Shown here piece by piece: positions 13,125 to 19,826 of a stretch of 19,826 nt of DNA; within the stretch, counting starts at the first letter, position 1; the number at the start of each line of letters is the position of its first letter. Position numbers and translations under genes: made by a program. Below the pieces are notes generated by a model. It searched no databases. It had not been told where the DNA came from and saw nothing but the letters and a program-made list of their open reading frames with translations. The DNA is from JACQKD01 sp964614265 (GTDB lineage Bacteria; Patescibacteriota; Minisyncoccia; Phycocordibacterales; UBA918): the NCBI GenBank assembly GCA_964614265.1, contig CAZTKT010000016.1, positions 1-19,826 of the forward strand, written 5' to 3'.

Positions 13125-13172
13125 AAAAAACCCTCTGCTTCCTGCCAAGTTACTCTTCCCCAGAGTTTGTTA
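13120..13172 (-). promoter_or_regulatory. conserved leader element, copy B (upstream of the giant gene)
   Basis: On the - strand it reads TAACAAACTC, a small hairpin (ACTC...GAGT), CTTGGCAGGAAG, a spacer, then TATGAA. The same blocks in the same order occur at 14290-14341: 10 of 10, 11 of 12 and 6 of 6 identical in the three blocks, with one base of length difference. It could be an RNA structure, a translation-initiation region for the short ORF, or an operator. The rest of the 187-bp gap shows no other gene. Confidence 0.55.
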
Positions 13173-13219
13173 TGAAGATATAAACACCAAACACAAAAAG
13201 TATTTCAGAGTACAGTATC

Positions 13220-14221
13220 TCAGAAACTGATTGTTTTGATCAGTACAAGGGTACTCTTGAATGAAGCAAATGTGTAACTGGTGGTCAGACCCCCATTTTC
13301 AGTACCCGTACGTCTTGCGGAGAAGCTCCATGTGCTCTCTATACAAAGCAGACCAACTGAAACGAGCAAGACGAGGAAAAATACGGCAATCGATCCAAGA
13401 AAAGGATGGCTTATTTTTTCCCTACTCGACATCGCTATATGTAGCGGTCTTGTGCGTGTATCCACAGTTAACGCACGTGGGGTGTTAAGACTCTCTTGAA
13501 CTTGAACGAAGTCGGAAGCAACATCATCGCGTTCAGTGTCCATGTCGTTAAATAGTGCGATGTCATCAGCTACTGTACGAATTGGGATCTGTATTTCCTC
13601 ACTTTCGTTATTCCACCGATCTTCCAGAGAGGTAGATTGAGAGATTGGAATGTAGGAGTCTTCCTCTATGGATGGATTTACTGGATCGTCTAGACGAGAC
13701 CTAATGTCCATATTTATAGAGCCGAATCCCCTTGTTTTGTTTTCAATCTCGGTAGAACCAGTTTTATCTACTTGAGATGTCTCGCAAGGTACATCTGGTA
13801 CTACTGTCTCTATCATTGGTACCGGAGACGCTTTAAAAACAGTGGGTAGGATACTCTTTCCATCGATGATAGCCGGAAGTAACTCAGAAGTATCAGGAGT
13901 GTAGGTTATTTTTGTATCCAGAAGAGAGCGGGACCGCAGAGATTTAATTGGAGACTTAGTTAGAGATTTAATAGGAGACTTAGTCAAAAGTGTCTTTTGT
14001 TTTCTAAAACTTCTTTTTGTGGTCACCGTGTTCTGACGTGTCTGGGAATCCTTGTGTTCGCTCACCGACTCACGCACGACATACCACGCTTTACCGAGCA
14101 TCGTTGCATCAAGCACCCCTTCTCGGCACAGCTGGCCGATATAATCAGGTGCATACCCAAACTCGTCAGCAACTTTTTTTGCTTTGACATACACCTTGCC
14201 ATTGAGCGTCACGGTATCCAT
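13220..14221 (-). CDS. HTH protein with a C-terminal membrane segment (333 aa)
   Basis: The N-terminus (about residues 5-55) is an excisionase/MerR-like DNA-binding domain (VKAKKVADEFGYAPDYIGQL ... MLGKAWYVV), clearly related to that of the giant protein downstream. It is followed by a basic, repeated LTKSPIKS LTKSPIKS segment, a long polar and acidic linker (about 100-265) that is probably disordered, and one membrane helix near 273-298 (FLGSIAVFFLVLLVSVGLLC). About 35 residues, presumably outside, form the end. This layout (cytoplasmic HTH, linker, membrane helix, short external part) recalls RodZ-like or membrane-bound regulators, but no named family is recognised. The start ATG 14221 lies 4 bp after the stop of a short leader ORF, suggesting coupled translation. 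No Shine-Dalgarno is visible at the ATG. Confidence 0.8.
   Translation of the reverse strand: MDTVTLNGKVYVKAKKVADEFGYAPDYIGQLCREGVLDATMLGKAWYVVRESVSEHKDSQTRQNTVTTKRSFRKQKTLLTKSPIKSLTKSPIKSLRSRSLLDTKITYTPDTSELLPAIIDGKSILPTVFKASPVPMIETVVPDVPCETSQVDKTGSTEIENKTRGFGSINMDIRSRLDDPVNPSIEEDSYIPISQSTSLEDRWNNESEEIQIPIRTVADDIALFNDMDTERDDVASDFVQVQESLNTPRALTVDTRTRPLHIAMSSREKISHPFLGSIAVFFLVLLVSVGLLCIESTWSFSARRTGTENGGLTTSYTFASFKSTLVLIKTISF
13938..13985. repeat. 24-bp tandem duplication within the HTH-membrane gene
   Basis: 13938-13961 and 13962-13985 differ at only two positions and encode the eight-residue unit LTKSPIKS twice. The length is a multiple of three, so gain or loss of a unit keeps the frame. 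It creates a basic, phosphorylatable-looking linker right after the DNA-binding domain. Confidence 0.75.
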
Positions 14222-14225
14222 ATAT

Positions 14226-14294
14226 CTACATTGTATGCTTTACCACACTGAACACCAGCGTGAGGAGTGGACATCTTCTAGACTCTCCCTTCAT
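14226..14294 (-). CDS. short upstream ORF (22 aa) in the leader of the HTH-membrane gene
   Basis: ATG at 14294 follows the conserved CTTGGTAGGAAG block. The frame (MKGESRRCPLLTLVFSVVKH...) ends with TAG at 14226-14228, only 4 bp before the ATG of the main gene. The close spacing is the main argument that it is translated and coupled. Confidence 0.35.
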   Translation of the reverse strand: MKGESRRCPLLTLVFSVVKHTM

Positions 14295-14341
14295 ACCGAA
14301 CTACCCACTTCCTACCAAGCAACTCCATTGTGAGTTTGTTA
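14290..14341 (-). promoter_or_regulatory. conserved leader element, copy A (upstream of the HTH-membrane gene)
   Basis: Partner of 13120-13172. On the - strand it reads TAACAAACTC, a hairpin (AACTC...GAGTT, 5 bp), CTTGGTAGGAAG, a spacer, then TATGAA. Both copies sit 70-90 nt upstream of genes whose products start with related helix-turn-helix domains, so an autoregulatory site or a shared RNA leader are the main options. The gap 14222-14391 holds nothing else that I can identify. Confidence 0.55.
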
Positions 14342-14391
14342 CGACGAAAGAGGCATCAATATATTTTTAAAATGATCTCTAGACGAACTAA

Positions 14392-15870
14392 CTAAGCCTG
14401 CATAGCTATTCTTTTTTCTATCTGCATCTTTAGTGTCAGAGGATTGACTTTCCCCTTGGTTACTTTCATGCATTGGCCGATAAGGAATTGCAAAGATGCT
14501 TCCTTCCCCTTCCGGTACTCCACTACTACACCCACGTGCTCAGCAAGCACGGCGTCGATGAGCACATCTAGATCCGCTTCTGAACTCTGGTCCATAAGTC
14601 CTCGCTCCATTACGACTGTTGCGAGATCAATCCCCCTGAACACAATCTCAAGGATCAGATCTTTTGTCACGCGAGAAGTAAGTGCACCAATATCAGACCA
14701 CAGTATGAGCTGTGAAAATGCCTCCGGAGAAGCTGTAGCAAATGAATACTGTGGGTTCTGTCCTATGTAGCCAAGGAGATCAGACGTGAGGTAGTTTGCC
14801 AGCTTTGGTGCAATGCTCTTTCGTGCCTCTTTCAGTATGTCATCAGCAACGGAAAAATTTTGGGGAGGTGCTACATGAGCAACAGCATCAAGGCACTTTG
14901 TATAAAAATGATCTGCGTCGAGATTCGCTATGAGGACCTCTATTACATTACTTGGCAATCCGAGATTACTCAGTTTTATCCTTTTATTATATGGTGTTTC
15001 TTTCAATAGCTCGTCTACACGAGATTCTGAAAGGATCGGTAGATCATTAAGGTTCAGCTTCGGTAAATCAGGATCTGGGAAATAGCGGTAGTCATGTGAG
15101 GATTCTTTCTTTCGTTGTGAGACGGTCACTTCTCGTATCTCGTCCCATCCTCGTGTCTCCTGTATCACCATCTCCCCCGCTTCAAGCAGGGCGACCTGCC
15201 GTTTCATCTCATGTGCGATCGCCCCCTCTACTGATCGGAATGAGTTGATGTTCTTTACCTCAACCTTTGTGCCAAGTGTGTCAGTAGCACTCATGGAAAT
15301 GTTCACCTCTACACGCATCTCTCCTCGTTCCATATTTGCATCTGAGACATCGAGTGAACGGAGTAAGAGCTGAAGCTCCCGGGCAAAATGCCCGGCCGTC
15401 TGAGCATCGTGCATAACTGGTTCGGTCACGAGCTCCATGAGTGGCACGCCCGCGCGATTGAAATCGATCAGACTCCCTGTTGCCTTGTCATGCTGTGATC
15501 GCGCAGTATCTTCTTCGAGGTGCACGCGAGTAACAGCAACACCATCGAGCGATCCACCAGAGACAAGTGGAAATGCGAATTGACTAATCTGATAACCTTT
15601 TGGAATATCAGGATAAAAATAATTTTTACGATCAAACTCAGTAAACTCCGCGAGACGTCCATTGAGTGCGCGTCCGACCAATAGTACGTGTGCAACCGCT
15701 TGCCTATTGATCGTCGGGAGTGTGCCGGGATGCCCCATGCAGATAGGACAGACGTGTGTGTTTGGCGCCTCCTCATGCGGGGCATTGCGGGAACCGCAAA
15801 ACATCTTGGTACGCGTCTTGAGCTCCGCGTGTATTTCTAGTCCGATTGTGGGGGTGTAGGTCGTAGCCAT
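14392..15870 (-). CDS. gatB: aspartyl/glutamyl-tRNA(Asn/Gln) amidotransferase subunit B (492 aa)
   Basis: GatB phosphorylates and amidates misacylated Glu-tRNA(Gln) or Asp-tRNA(Asn) as part of GatCAB. Hallmarks: IGLEIHAELKTRTKMFC at the N-terminus, CPICMGHPGTLPTINRQAV, KNYFYPDIPKGYQISQF, VHLEEDTARS, IDFNRAGVPLMELVTEP, VEVKNINSFRSVEGAI and SHDYRYFPDPDLP. A C-terminal YqeY-like helical domain ends FLIGQCMKVTKGKVNPLTLK. The length is normal. I chose ATG 15870 (MATTYTPTIGLEIH) because the upstream extension to 15963 lacks family similarity and overlaps obg. gatA and gatC are not in the window. It follows obg by 34 bp on the same strand and is probably co-transcribed. No intrinsic terminator is visible after it. 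Confidence 0.95.
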   Translation of the reverse strand: MATTYTPTIGLEIHAELKTRTKMFCGSRNAPHEEAPNTHVCPICMGHPGTLPTINRQAVAHVLLVGRALNGRLAEFTEFDRKNYFYPDIPKGYQISQFAFPLVSGGSLDGVAVTRVHLEEDTARSQHDKATGSLIDFNRAGVPLMELVTEPVMHDAQTAGHFARELQLLLRSLDVSDANMERGEMRVEVNISMSATDTLGTKVEVKNINSFRSVEGAIAHEMKRQVALLEAGEMVIQETRGWDEIREVTVSQRKKESSHDYRYFPDPDLPKLNLNDLPILSESRVDELLKETPYNKRIKLSNLGLPSNVIEVLIANLDADHFYTKCLDAVAHVAPPQNFSVADDILKEARKSIAPKLANYLTSDLLGYIGQNPQYSFATASPEAFSQLILWSDIGALTSRVTKDLILEIVFRGIDLATVVMERGLMDQSSEADLDVLIDAVLAEHVGVVVEYRKGKEASLQFLIGQCMKVTKGKVNPLTLKMQIEKRIAMQA

Positions 15871-15904
15871 ATACCCGCACATAGTACCAATAAAACGATC
15901 GGGG

Positions 15905-16873
15905 TCAAAGTGACTGCAGGTAGGCAGTGAGCGTGTCACGCAGATGCTTGATGGAGGGAGCATCGTTTTGTGAGATACAGAGCACCTTCCGTTCTTTCTG
16001 CGCGAATAGGTCTGTCACATTTTGTATCAGTATGTGATCTACTTGATCCATTTTGGTCAGAATAATCCACTCTGTCCGTGCACACAGCGTGCGGTCAAAT
16101 GTAGCAAGTTCTTTCCGTACAGTTTCGTACGCCCGCAGTGGGTCACTTTCTTCGAGAGACACGCAGTGCAGAAGCATCTTTGTTTTTTGTACATGTCGTA
16201 AAAAGGTATGTCCGAGTCCCTTCCCTTCTGCAGCACCTTCAATAAGACCGGGAATATCGGCAAGAATAAATCCGTAGAGATCTCCGAGGTGCGGAGACAG
16301 TGTCGTAAACGGATACGCACCAACCGGTGATTGTGCGTTCGTGAGCATATTAAGAAGTGTGGACTTGCCAGCATTTGGTAGTCCGATAATACCGACATCC
16401 ACCACGAGGGAGAGCACAAGTGTGACGGTCGATTTTTCTCCTGGCTTTCCTTTTGTGGTATCTTCTGGAGAACGATTTGTCGATGACTTGAATGTTTCGT
16501 TGCCAAGACCACCGTTGCCCCCCCGAAGAATCTTGATTTGTTCTCCTTCAGTCAGAAGCTCGTACGCCTTTCCTAATTCCACAGTAGTCACTAGTGTCCC
16601 AATCGGCACATCGATGACGAGATCATCGCCATTTTTTCCATGACGACTCTCGCCCTGCCCCCCCGCACCATGCATAGCCTGAAATTTGTTTGTGCCCGTG
16701 TATTTTGCAAGCGCATTGATATTGCGCACCGCACGCACGTAGACATCGCCACCTTTGCCACCATCACCGCCGGCGGGGCCACCAAGTGGTCGGTGTTTTT
16801 CTCTGTGCCAACGTAAGGCGCCATCGCCACCACGTCCTGCTGCCGCATGAATTGTAAGTGCATCAACAAACAT
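15905..16873 (-). CDS. obg: Obg-family GTPase (322 aa)
   Basis: An essential GTPase in ribosome (50S) assembly and stress control. The glycine-rich Obg fold spans about residues 1-155 (MFVDALTIHAAAGRGGDGAL, GGPAGGDGGKGGDVYV, ILRGGNGGLGNETF). The G domain follows: G1 GLPNAGKST, the switch region YPFTTLSPH, G3 DIPGLIEGA and G4 TKMD (a variant of NKxD). The chain ends soon after the G domain at about 320 residues, so the C-terminal OCT domain of many Obg proteins is absent. ATG 16873 begins the fold exactly as in relatives. Only 2 bp separate it from the stop of the holin-like gene upstream, indicating translational coupling. Confidence 0.95.
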   Translation of the reverse strand: MFVDALTIHAAAGRGGDGALRWHREKHRPLGGPAGGDGGKGGDVYVRAVRNINALAKYTGTNKFQAMHGAGGQGESRHGKNGDDLVIDVPIGTLVTTVELGKAYELLTEGEQIKILRGGNGGLGNETFKSSTNRSPEDTTKGKPGEKSTVTLVLSLVVDVGIIGLPNAGKSTLLNMLTNAQSPVGAYPFTTLSPHLGDLYGFILADIPGLIEGAAEGKGLGHTFLRHVQKTKMLLHCVSLEESDPLRAYETVRKELATFDRTLCARTEWIILTKMDQVDHILIQNVTDLFAQKERKVLCISQNDAPSIKHLRDTLTAYLQSL

Positions 16874-16875
16874 AC

Positions 16876-17214
16876 CTAGGCAATGAAACGATTCCCAATC
16901 GCGCTGATAATTGAAACCACTAGAGAACCGATAAGTGCGGGAAGAAAACCACCGACACTAAAGCCCGGCACCAGTGATGCAGTGAGCAAGAATACGAACG
17001 CATTAATGACAAATATAAAAAGACCGAGCGTAAGCAGAGTGATCGGCAGTGTGAGAATAACCAAAATCGGACGTGCGATCAGATGCAACAGTCCAAGTAT
17101 CAGTGCGGCAAAGAGCGCCGCACGAACGCTGGTGATCTTGATACCTGGCACTATCTGCGCACAGACAAGAAGCGCGAGGGCCGTGACAATGATACGAAAA
17201 ATAATATGCCTCAT
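16876..17214 (-). CDS. small four-helix membrane protein, phage-holin-4 family (112 aa)
   Basis: The protein is almost entirely hydrophobic, with about four membrane helices: residues 4-22, 32-52 (containing HLIARPILVILTLPITLLT), 58-80 and 88-108. The RPIL...LPIT.LTLGLF and N-A-x-x-F pattern is typical of the PF04020-type holin_4_2 family, widespread in bacterial chromosomes and not necessarily linked to phages. The cellular role is unproven. It lies 9 bp downstream of secA and 2 bp upstream of obg, so it belongs to the same operon. No Shine-Dalgarno precedes the ATG, in line with coupled translation. Confidence 0.85.
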   Translation of the reverse strand: MRHIIFRIIVTALALLVCAQIVPGIKITSVRAALFAALILGLLHLIARPILVILTLPITLLTLGLFIFVINAFVFLLTASLVPGFSVGGFLPALIGSLVVSIISAIGNRFIA

Positions 17215-17223
17215 ACAGAAATA

Positions 17224-19752
17224 TTACTCAACTACATTCCAGCTACCAGAAGCAATCAGTGGCTCTGCCTTTTTAAACTTCAGTTCTTTGGTTTCGGTGC
17301 CATTGGTGATGGTGACAATAGTATTCCGACCAATCTTTGACCCCACATGGACGGGTGTACTGCGACGAACCGTCTCGTCTGAAGCATCGCTACTCCCCCC
17401 AATGAGCTGTGCGTTTTTTTGTACCTGTCGAAGCTGTGCCTCCTCGTGTGCAAGTGCTTGCGGAACAATAGTCGGAATTAAGGTCACTAGTCGCTCAATC
17501 AGCGCATCACCCATCTCCTTAAAAAGTCGGTTTCCCTCTCGACGATACTCGAGCAGTGGATCCCGCTGACCGTATGCGCGAAGATTGACACTCGAACGAG
17601 TGTGCGCCATGAGTTCAAGGTGCTCGACCCAGAGGAGATCGGTCACTTGGAGAATCAGTCGACGCATCAGTGCATACCACTGCGTCTCGCCGAGCTCAGC
17701 CTGTTTGGCCGTTACGCTCTCGGCGATTTCTGGCGTATGTGCCACCACTTCTTCCAACACCGCATCAACCTCGCTTTGTGAACCAGTGAGCAGTTTGCGA
17801 CGACGGGCATACACCGACTGACGTTGGATGTTGAGCACGTCATCGTACGAAAGTACCTGCTTGCGTGCATCAAAATTGAATCCTTCGATCTTGCGTTGCG
17901 CGGACTCAAGTGAACGTGTGATCATCCTGTTTTCGATTGGTTGGTCCTCGGGAATGCCCAGTCGCCCCATCATACCTTTGACCGTATCGGCGGCAAAGAC
18001 ACGCATGAGTGTATCTTCCATAGACACAAAAAACTGCGTCTCTCCCGGATCTCCCTGACGCCCAGCGCGTCCGCGCAACTGATCATCGGTGCGACGCGCT
18101 TCGTGTCGTTCGGTACCGAGCACAAAGAGACCACCAAGCGCTACAACCTCTGCAGCCTCCTCCGGCGTCGCACCCACACCACCAAGCTTAATGTCGACAC
18201 CACGACCAGCCAGGTTGGTCGCAAGGGTGACTTTCCCCTTCTGACCGGCGCCCGAAATGATCTCGCCTTCGCGTTCGTGATTCTTGGCATTTAGCATTTC
18301 GTGTACAATCCCTGCTCGTGAGAGCTCCGCACTCAGTACTTCATTTTTTTCAATCGACGCAGTACCGATCAAGACCGGTTGGGCACGATCATTGAGCTCT
18401 TGTACCTTCCGAATCACTGCTTCGAACTTCCCCTTCTCCGTTTGGAAAATAAGATCATTATGATCGGCACGTTTCGTCTCGCGATGCGTCGGCACTGGTA
18501 CCACTTCACCTTTATAGACAGTGTAAAACTCCTCCGCTGACGTGAGGGCCGTACCCGTCATACCCGCAAGCTTCTCATACATGCGAAAATAATTTTGAAA
18601 CGTGATTGACGCGTACGTCCGAGACTCACGCTGAATCGGTACCCCTTCTTTTGCCTCAATCGCCTGATGGAGACCATCTGACCAGCGACGTCCGGGTTGG
18701 AGACGTCCCGTATGTTCATCCACGATGACCACTTCCCCATCTCCTACCACATATTCCTTGTCTTTATGATAGAGCGCTTTCGCGCGAATCGCAGTCTCCA
18801 GATGATGGACATACTTAATCCCACGGTCAGTATAAATATTCTCGATACCAAGAAGTTCTTGCGCGCGCTCAATTCCGCTATCGGTAGGTGTCGCGCTATG
18901 CATTTTTTCATCCACCGTAAAGTGTTCACCTGCGGTCAATTGCTCGGCGATGCGGGTAAACCGTTCATAGAGATTTTCAGATTCTTCCGCGGGAGCAGAG
19001 ATAATGAGCGGTGTTCGCGCTTCATCAATCAACACAGAGTCAACCTCATCAACAATTGCAAAGTATGGCTCTCGTTGTCGGAGATTTTGTTCTTCATACT
19101 CGATATTATCTCGTAGATAATCAAATCCAAACTCATTATTAGTACCGTATGTAATGTCGGCACGATATGCTTCAGGACGTGTGCACGGACGTAGGTAGTC
19201 ATACATCACACGGAACGAGCCTTCTCCATCTCGTTGTGCATCTGCCTCAACATGTCCGGCGTCATAGAGAAACGATGAGTCGTGATTGATCACACCAACA
19301 GAGAGACCAAGGGCCGCGTAAATCTGTCCCATCCACACCGCATCACGACGAGCAAGATAGTCATTCACAGTGATCACATGTACGCCACGACCGACGAGCG
19401 CATTGAGATACGTCGGAAGTGTCCCCACCAATGTCTTTCCCTCACCAGTACGCATCTCAACAATTTTTCCTCGGTGGAGCAAAATACCGCCAATCAACTG
19501 CACATCGAAGTGCCGTTGTGCAAGGGTGCGTTTCGCTACTTCACGAACGACCGCATAGGCCTCCGGCAAGAGATCGTCGAGTGAATCGCCAGCTTGAATA
19601 CGGCCTTTAAAATAAGCCGTTTTCGCCCTCAGGGCGTCGTCAGAGAGTATCTGGAGCGCCGTTTCGTGTGCAGTGATTTCGGGCACCACTGCGCGTGCGT
19701 CACGTAACGCTCCCTCATATCCTTGTGTAAAAAATCGATCAAGAAATGACAT
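17224..19752 (-). CDS. secA: preprotein translocase ATPase SecA (842 aa)
   Basis: SecA drives Sec-dependent export through SecYEG by ATP hydrolysis. It has Walker A RTGEGKT (residues 101-107), VNDYLARRD, ITYGTNNEFGFDYLRDN, the DEVD box (235-238) with SVLIDEARTPLIIS, FQNYFRMYEKLAGMTGTA, NLAGRGVDIKLGG and QLRGRAGRQGDPG, then the helical wing/scaffold domains. An insertion before ITYGTNNE (about 157-198, HDSSFLYDAGH ... FRVMYDYLRPCTRPEAY) is a form I know from CPR SecA. The C-terminus (LIASGSWNVVE) lacks the zinc-binding CxCxnCH tail that contacts SecB. ATG 19752 (MSFLDRF) is chosen over 19764. It is first in the secA-holin-obg-gatB cluster. The exported LamG and S74 proteins in this window would be among its substrates. 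Confidence 0.96.
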   Translation of the reverse strand: MSFLDRFFTQGYEGALRDARAVVPEITAHETALQILSDDALRAKTAYFKGRIQAGDSLDDLLPEAYAVVREVAKRTLAQRHFDVQLIGGILLHRGKIVEMRTGEGKTLVGTLPTYLNALVGRGVHVITVNDYLARRDAVWMGQIYAALGLSVGVINHDSSFLYDAGHVEADAQRDGEGSFRVMYDYLRPCTRPEAYRADITYGTNNEFGFDYLRDNIEYEEQNLRQREPYFAIVDEVDSVLIDEARTPLIISAPAEESENLYERFTRIAEQLTAGEHFTVDEKMHSATPTDSGIERAQELLGIENIYTDRGIKYVHHLETAIRAKALYHKDKEYVVGDGEVVIVDEHTGRLQPGRRWSDGLHQAIEAKEGVPIQRESRTYASITFQNYFRMYEKLAGMTGTALTSAEEFYTVYKGEVVPVPTHRETKRADHNDLIFQTEKGKFEAVIRKVQELNDRAQPVLIGTASIEKNEVLSAELSRAGIVHEMLNAKNHEREGEIISGAGQKGKVTLATNLAGRGVDIKLGGVGATPEEAAEVVALGGLFVLGTERHEARRTDDQLRGRAGRQGDPGETQFFVSMEDTLMRVFAADTVKGMMGRLGIPEDQPIENRMITRSLESAQRKIEGFNFDARKQVLSYDDVLNIQRQSVYARRRKLLTGSQSEVDAVLEEVVAHTPEIAESVTAKQAELGETQWYALMRRLILQVTDLLWVEHLELMAHTRSSVNLRAYGQRDPLLEYRREGNRLFKEMGDALIERLVTLIPTIVPQALAHEEAQLRQVQKNAQLIGGSSDASDETVRRSTPVHVGSKIGRNTIVTITNGTETKELKFKKAEPLIASGSWNVVE

Positions 19753-19771
19753 GCGATGTAGCATACCACAG

Positions 19772-19809
19772 AAAAAACACGCCGTCCTCTAGAGGACGGC
19801 GTGTTTTTT
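19772..19809. terminator. bidirectional intrinsic terminator upstream of secA
   Basis: A perfect 38-bp palindrome: arm AAAAAACACGCCGTCCTCT (19772-19790) and its complement (19791-19809). A6 and T6 runs at the ends allow termination on both strands. It insulates the secA cluster from whatever lies to the right. Confidence 0.88.
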
Positions 19810-19826
19810 GTAGAACATCTCTAGCA

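Noticed and set aside
3690..14221. Second DGR target (another VR) in the LamG or fibre genes
   Set aside because: I found no stretch matching the TR's invariant end (TTCGCGTTCGCCGTGTCGCAA-like) or its codon pattern in these genes.
15871..15963. Longer GatB N-terminus from 15963
   Set aside because: The extra residues overlap obg and precede the conserved GatB beginning at MATTYTPTIGLEIH.
16876..17214. Holin-like gene as evidence of a prophage
   Set aside because: This family is common in chromosomes, and here it sits inside a housekeeping cluster without other phage genes.

Overview
The window looks like a chromosomal segment of a Candidate Phyla Radiation (Patescibacteria, Parcubacteria-like) bacterium. 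The reasons are the SecA with a CPR-type insertion and no zinc-binding tail, an Obg GTPase without its C-terminal OCT domain, weak or absent Shine-Dalgarno sites, large surface proteins with LamG or tail-fibre/S74 domains, and a diversity-generating retroelement (DGR) of the type common in CPR genomes. This assignment is inferred from gene content, not from a marker-gene tree.

Left part (1-3500, mostly + strand): two overlapping small unknown genes (173-358, 330-479) are followed by a complete DGR. A near-consensus promoter (535-563) and a structured leader drive a 211-residue target protein (716-1351) whose C-terminus is the variable repeat (VR, 1207-1333). After a strong terminator comes a second promoter and a non-coding stretch carrying the template repeat (TR, 1681-1807). 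An Avd-like accessory gene follows on the opposite strand (1814-2203), then the reverse transcriptase (2208-3221). By direct alignment, TR and VR differ at 26 of 127 positions and 25 of these are adenines in the TR, the signature of adenine-directed mutagenic homing. Of the 25, 23 are A to G, which makes the present VR extremely glycine-rich. The DGR is followed by a 20-bp perfect palindrome and a degenerate G-rich repeat array.

Middle part (3505-14221, all - strand): a small putative membrane protein with a non-canonical start, a membrane-anchored unknown protein, a secreted protein with three LamG (concanavalin A-like) domains, a MazF/PemK-like remnant with an apparent in-frame core deletion, a 1990-residue protein (excisionase-like HTH, membrane segment, tail-fibre repeats, S74 chaperone domain, proline-rich tail), and a second protein with an HTH and a membrane segment. 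The two HTH-membrane genes share a conserved ~52-bp leader element that includes the start of a short upstream ORF.

Right part (14392-19809, all - strand): a housekeeping cluster, secA - small holin-like membrane protein - obg - gatB, closely spaced and read from right to left. A perfect 38-bp palindromic terminator lies just upstream of secA.
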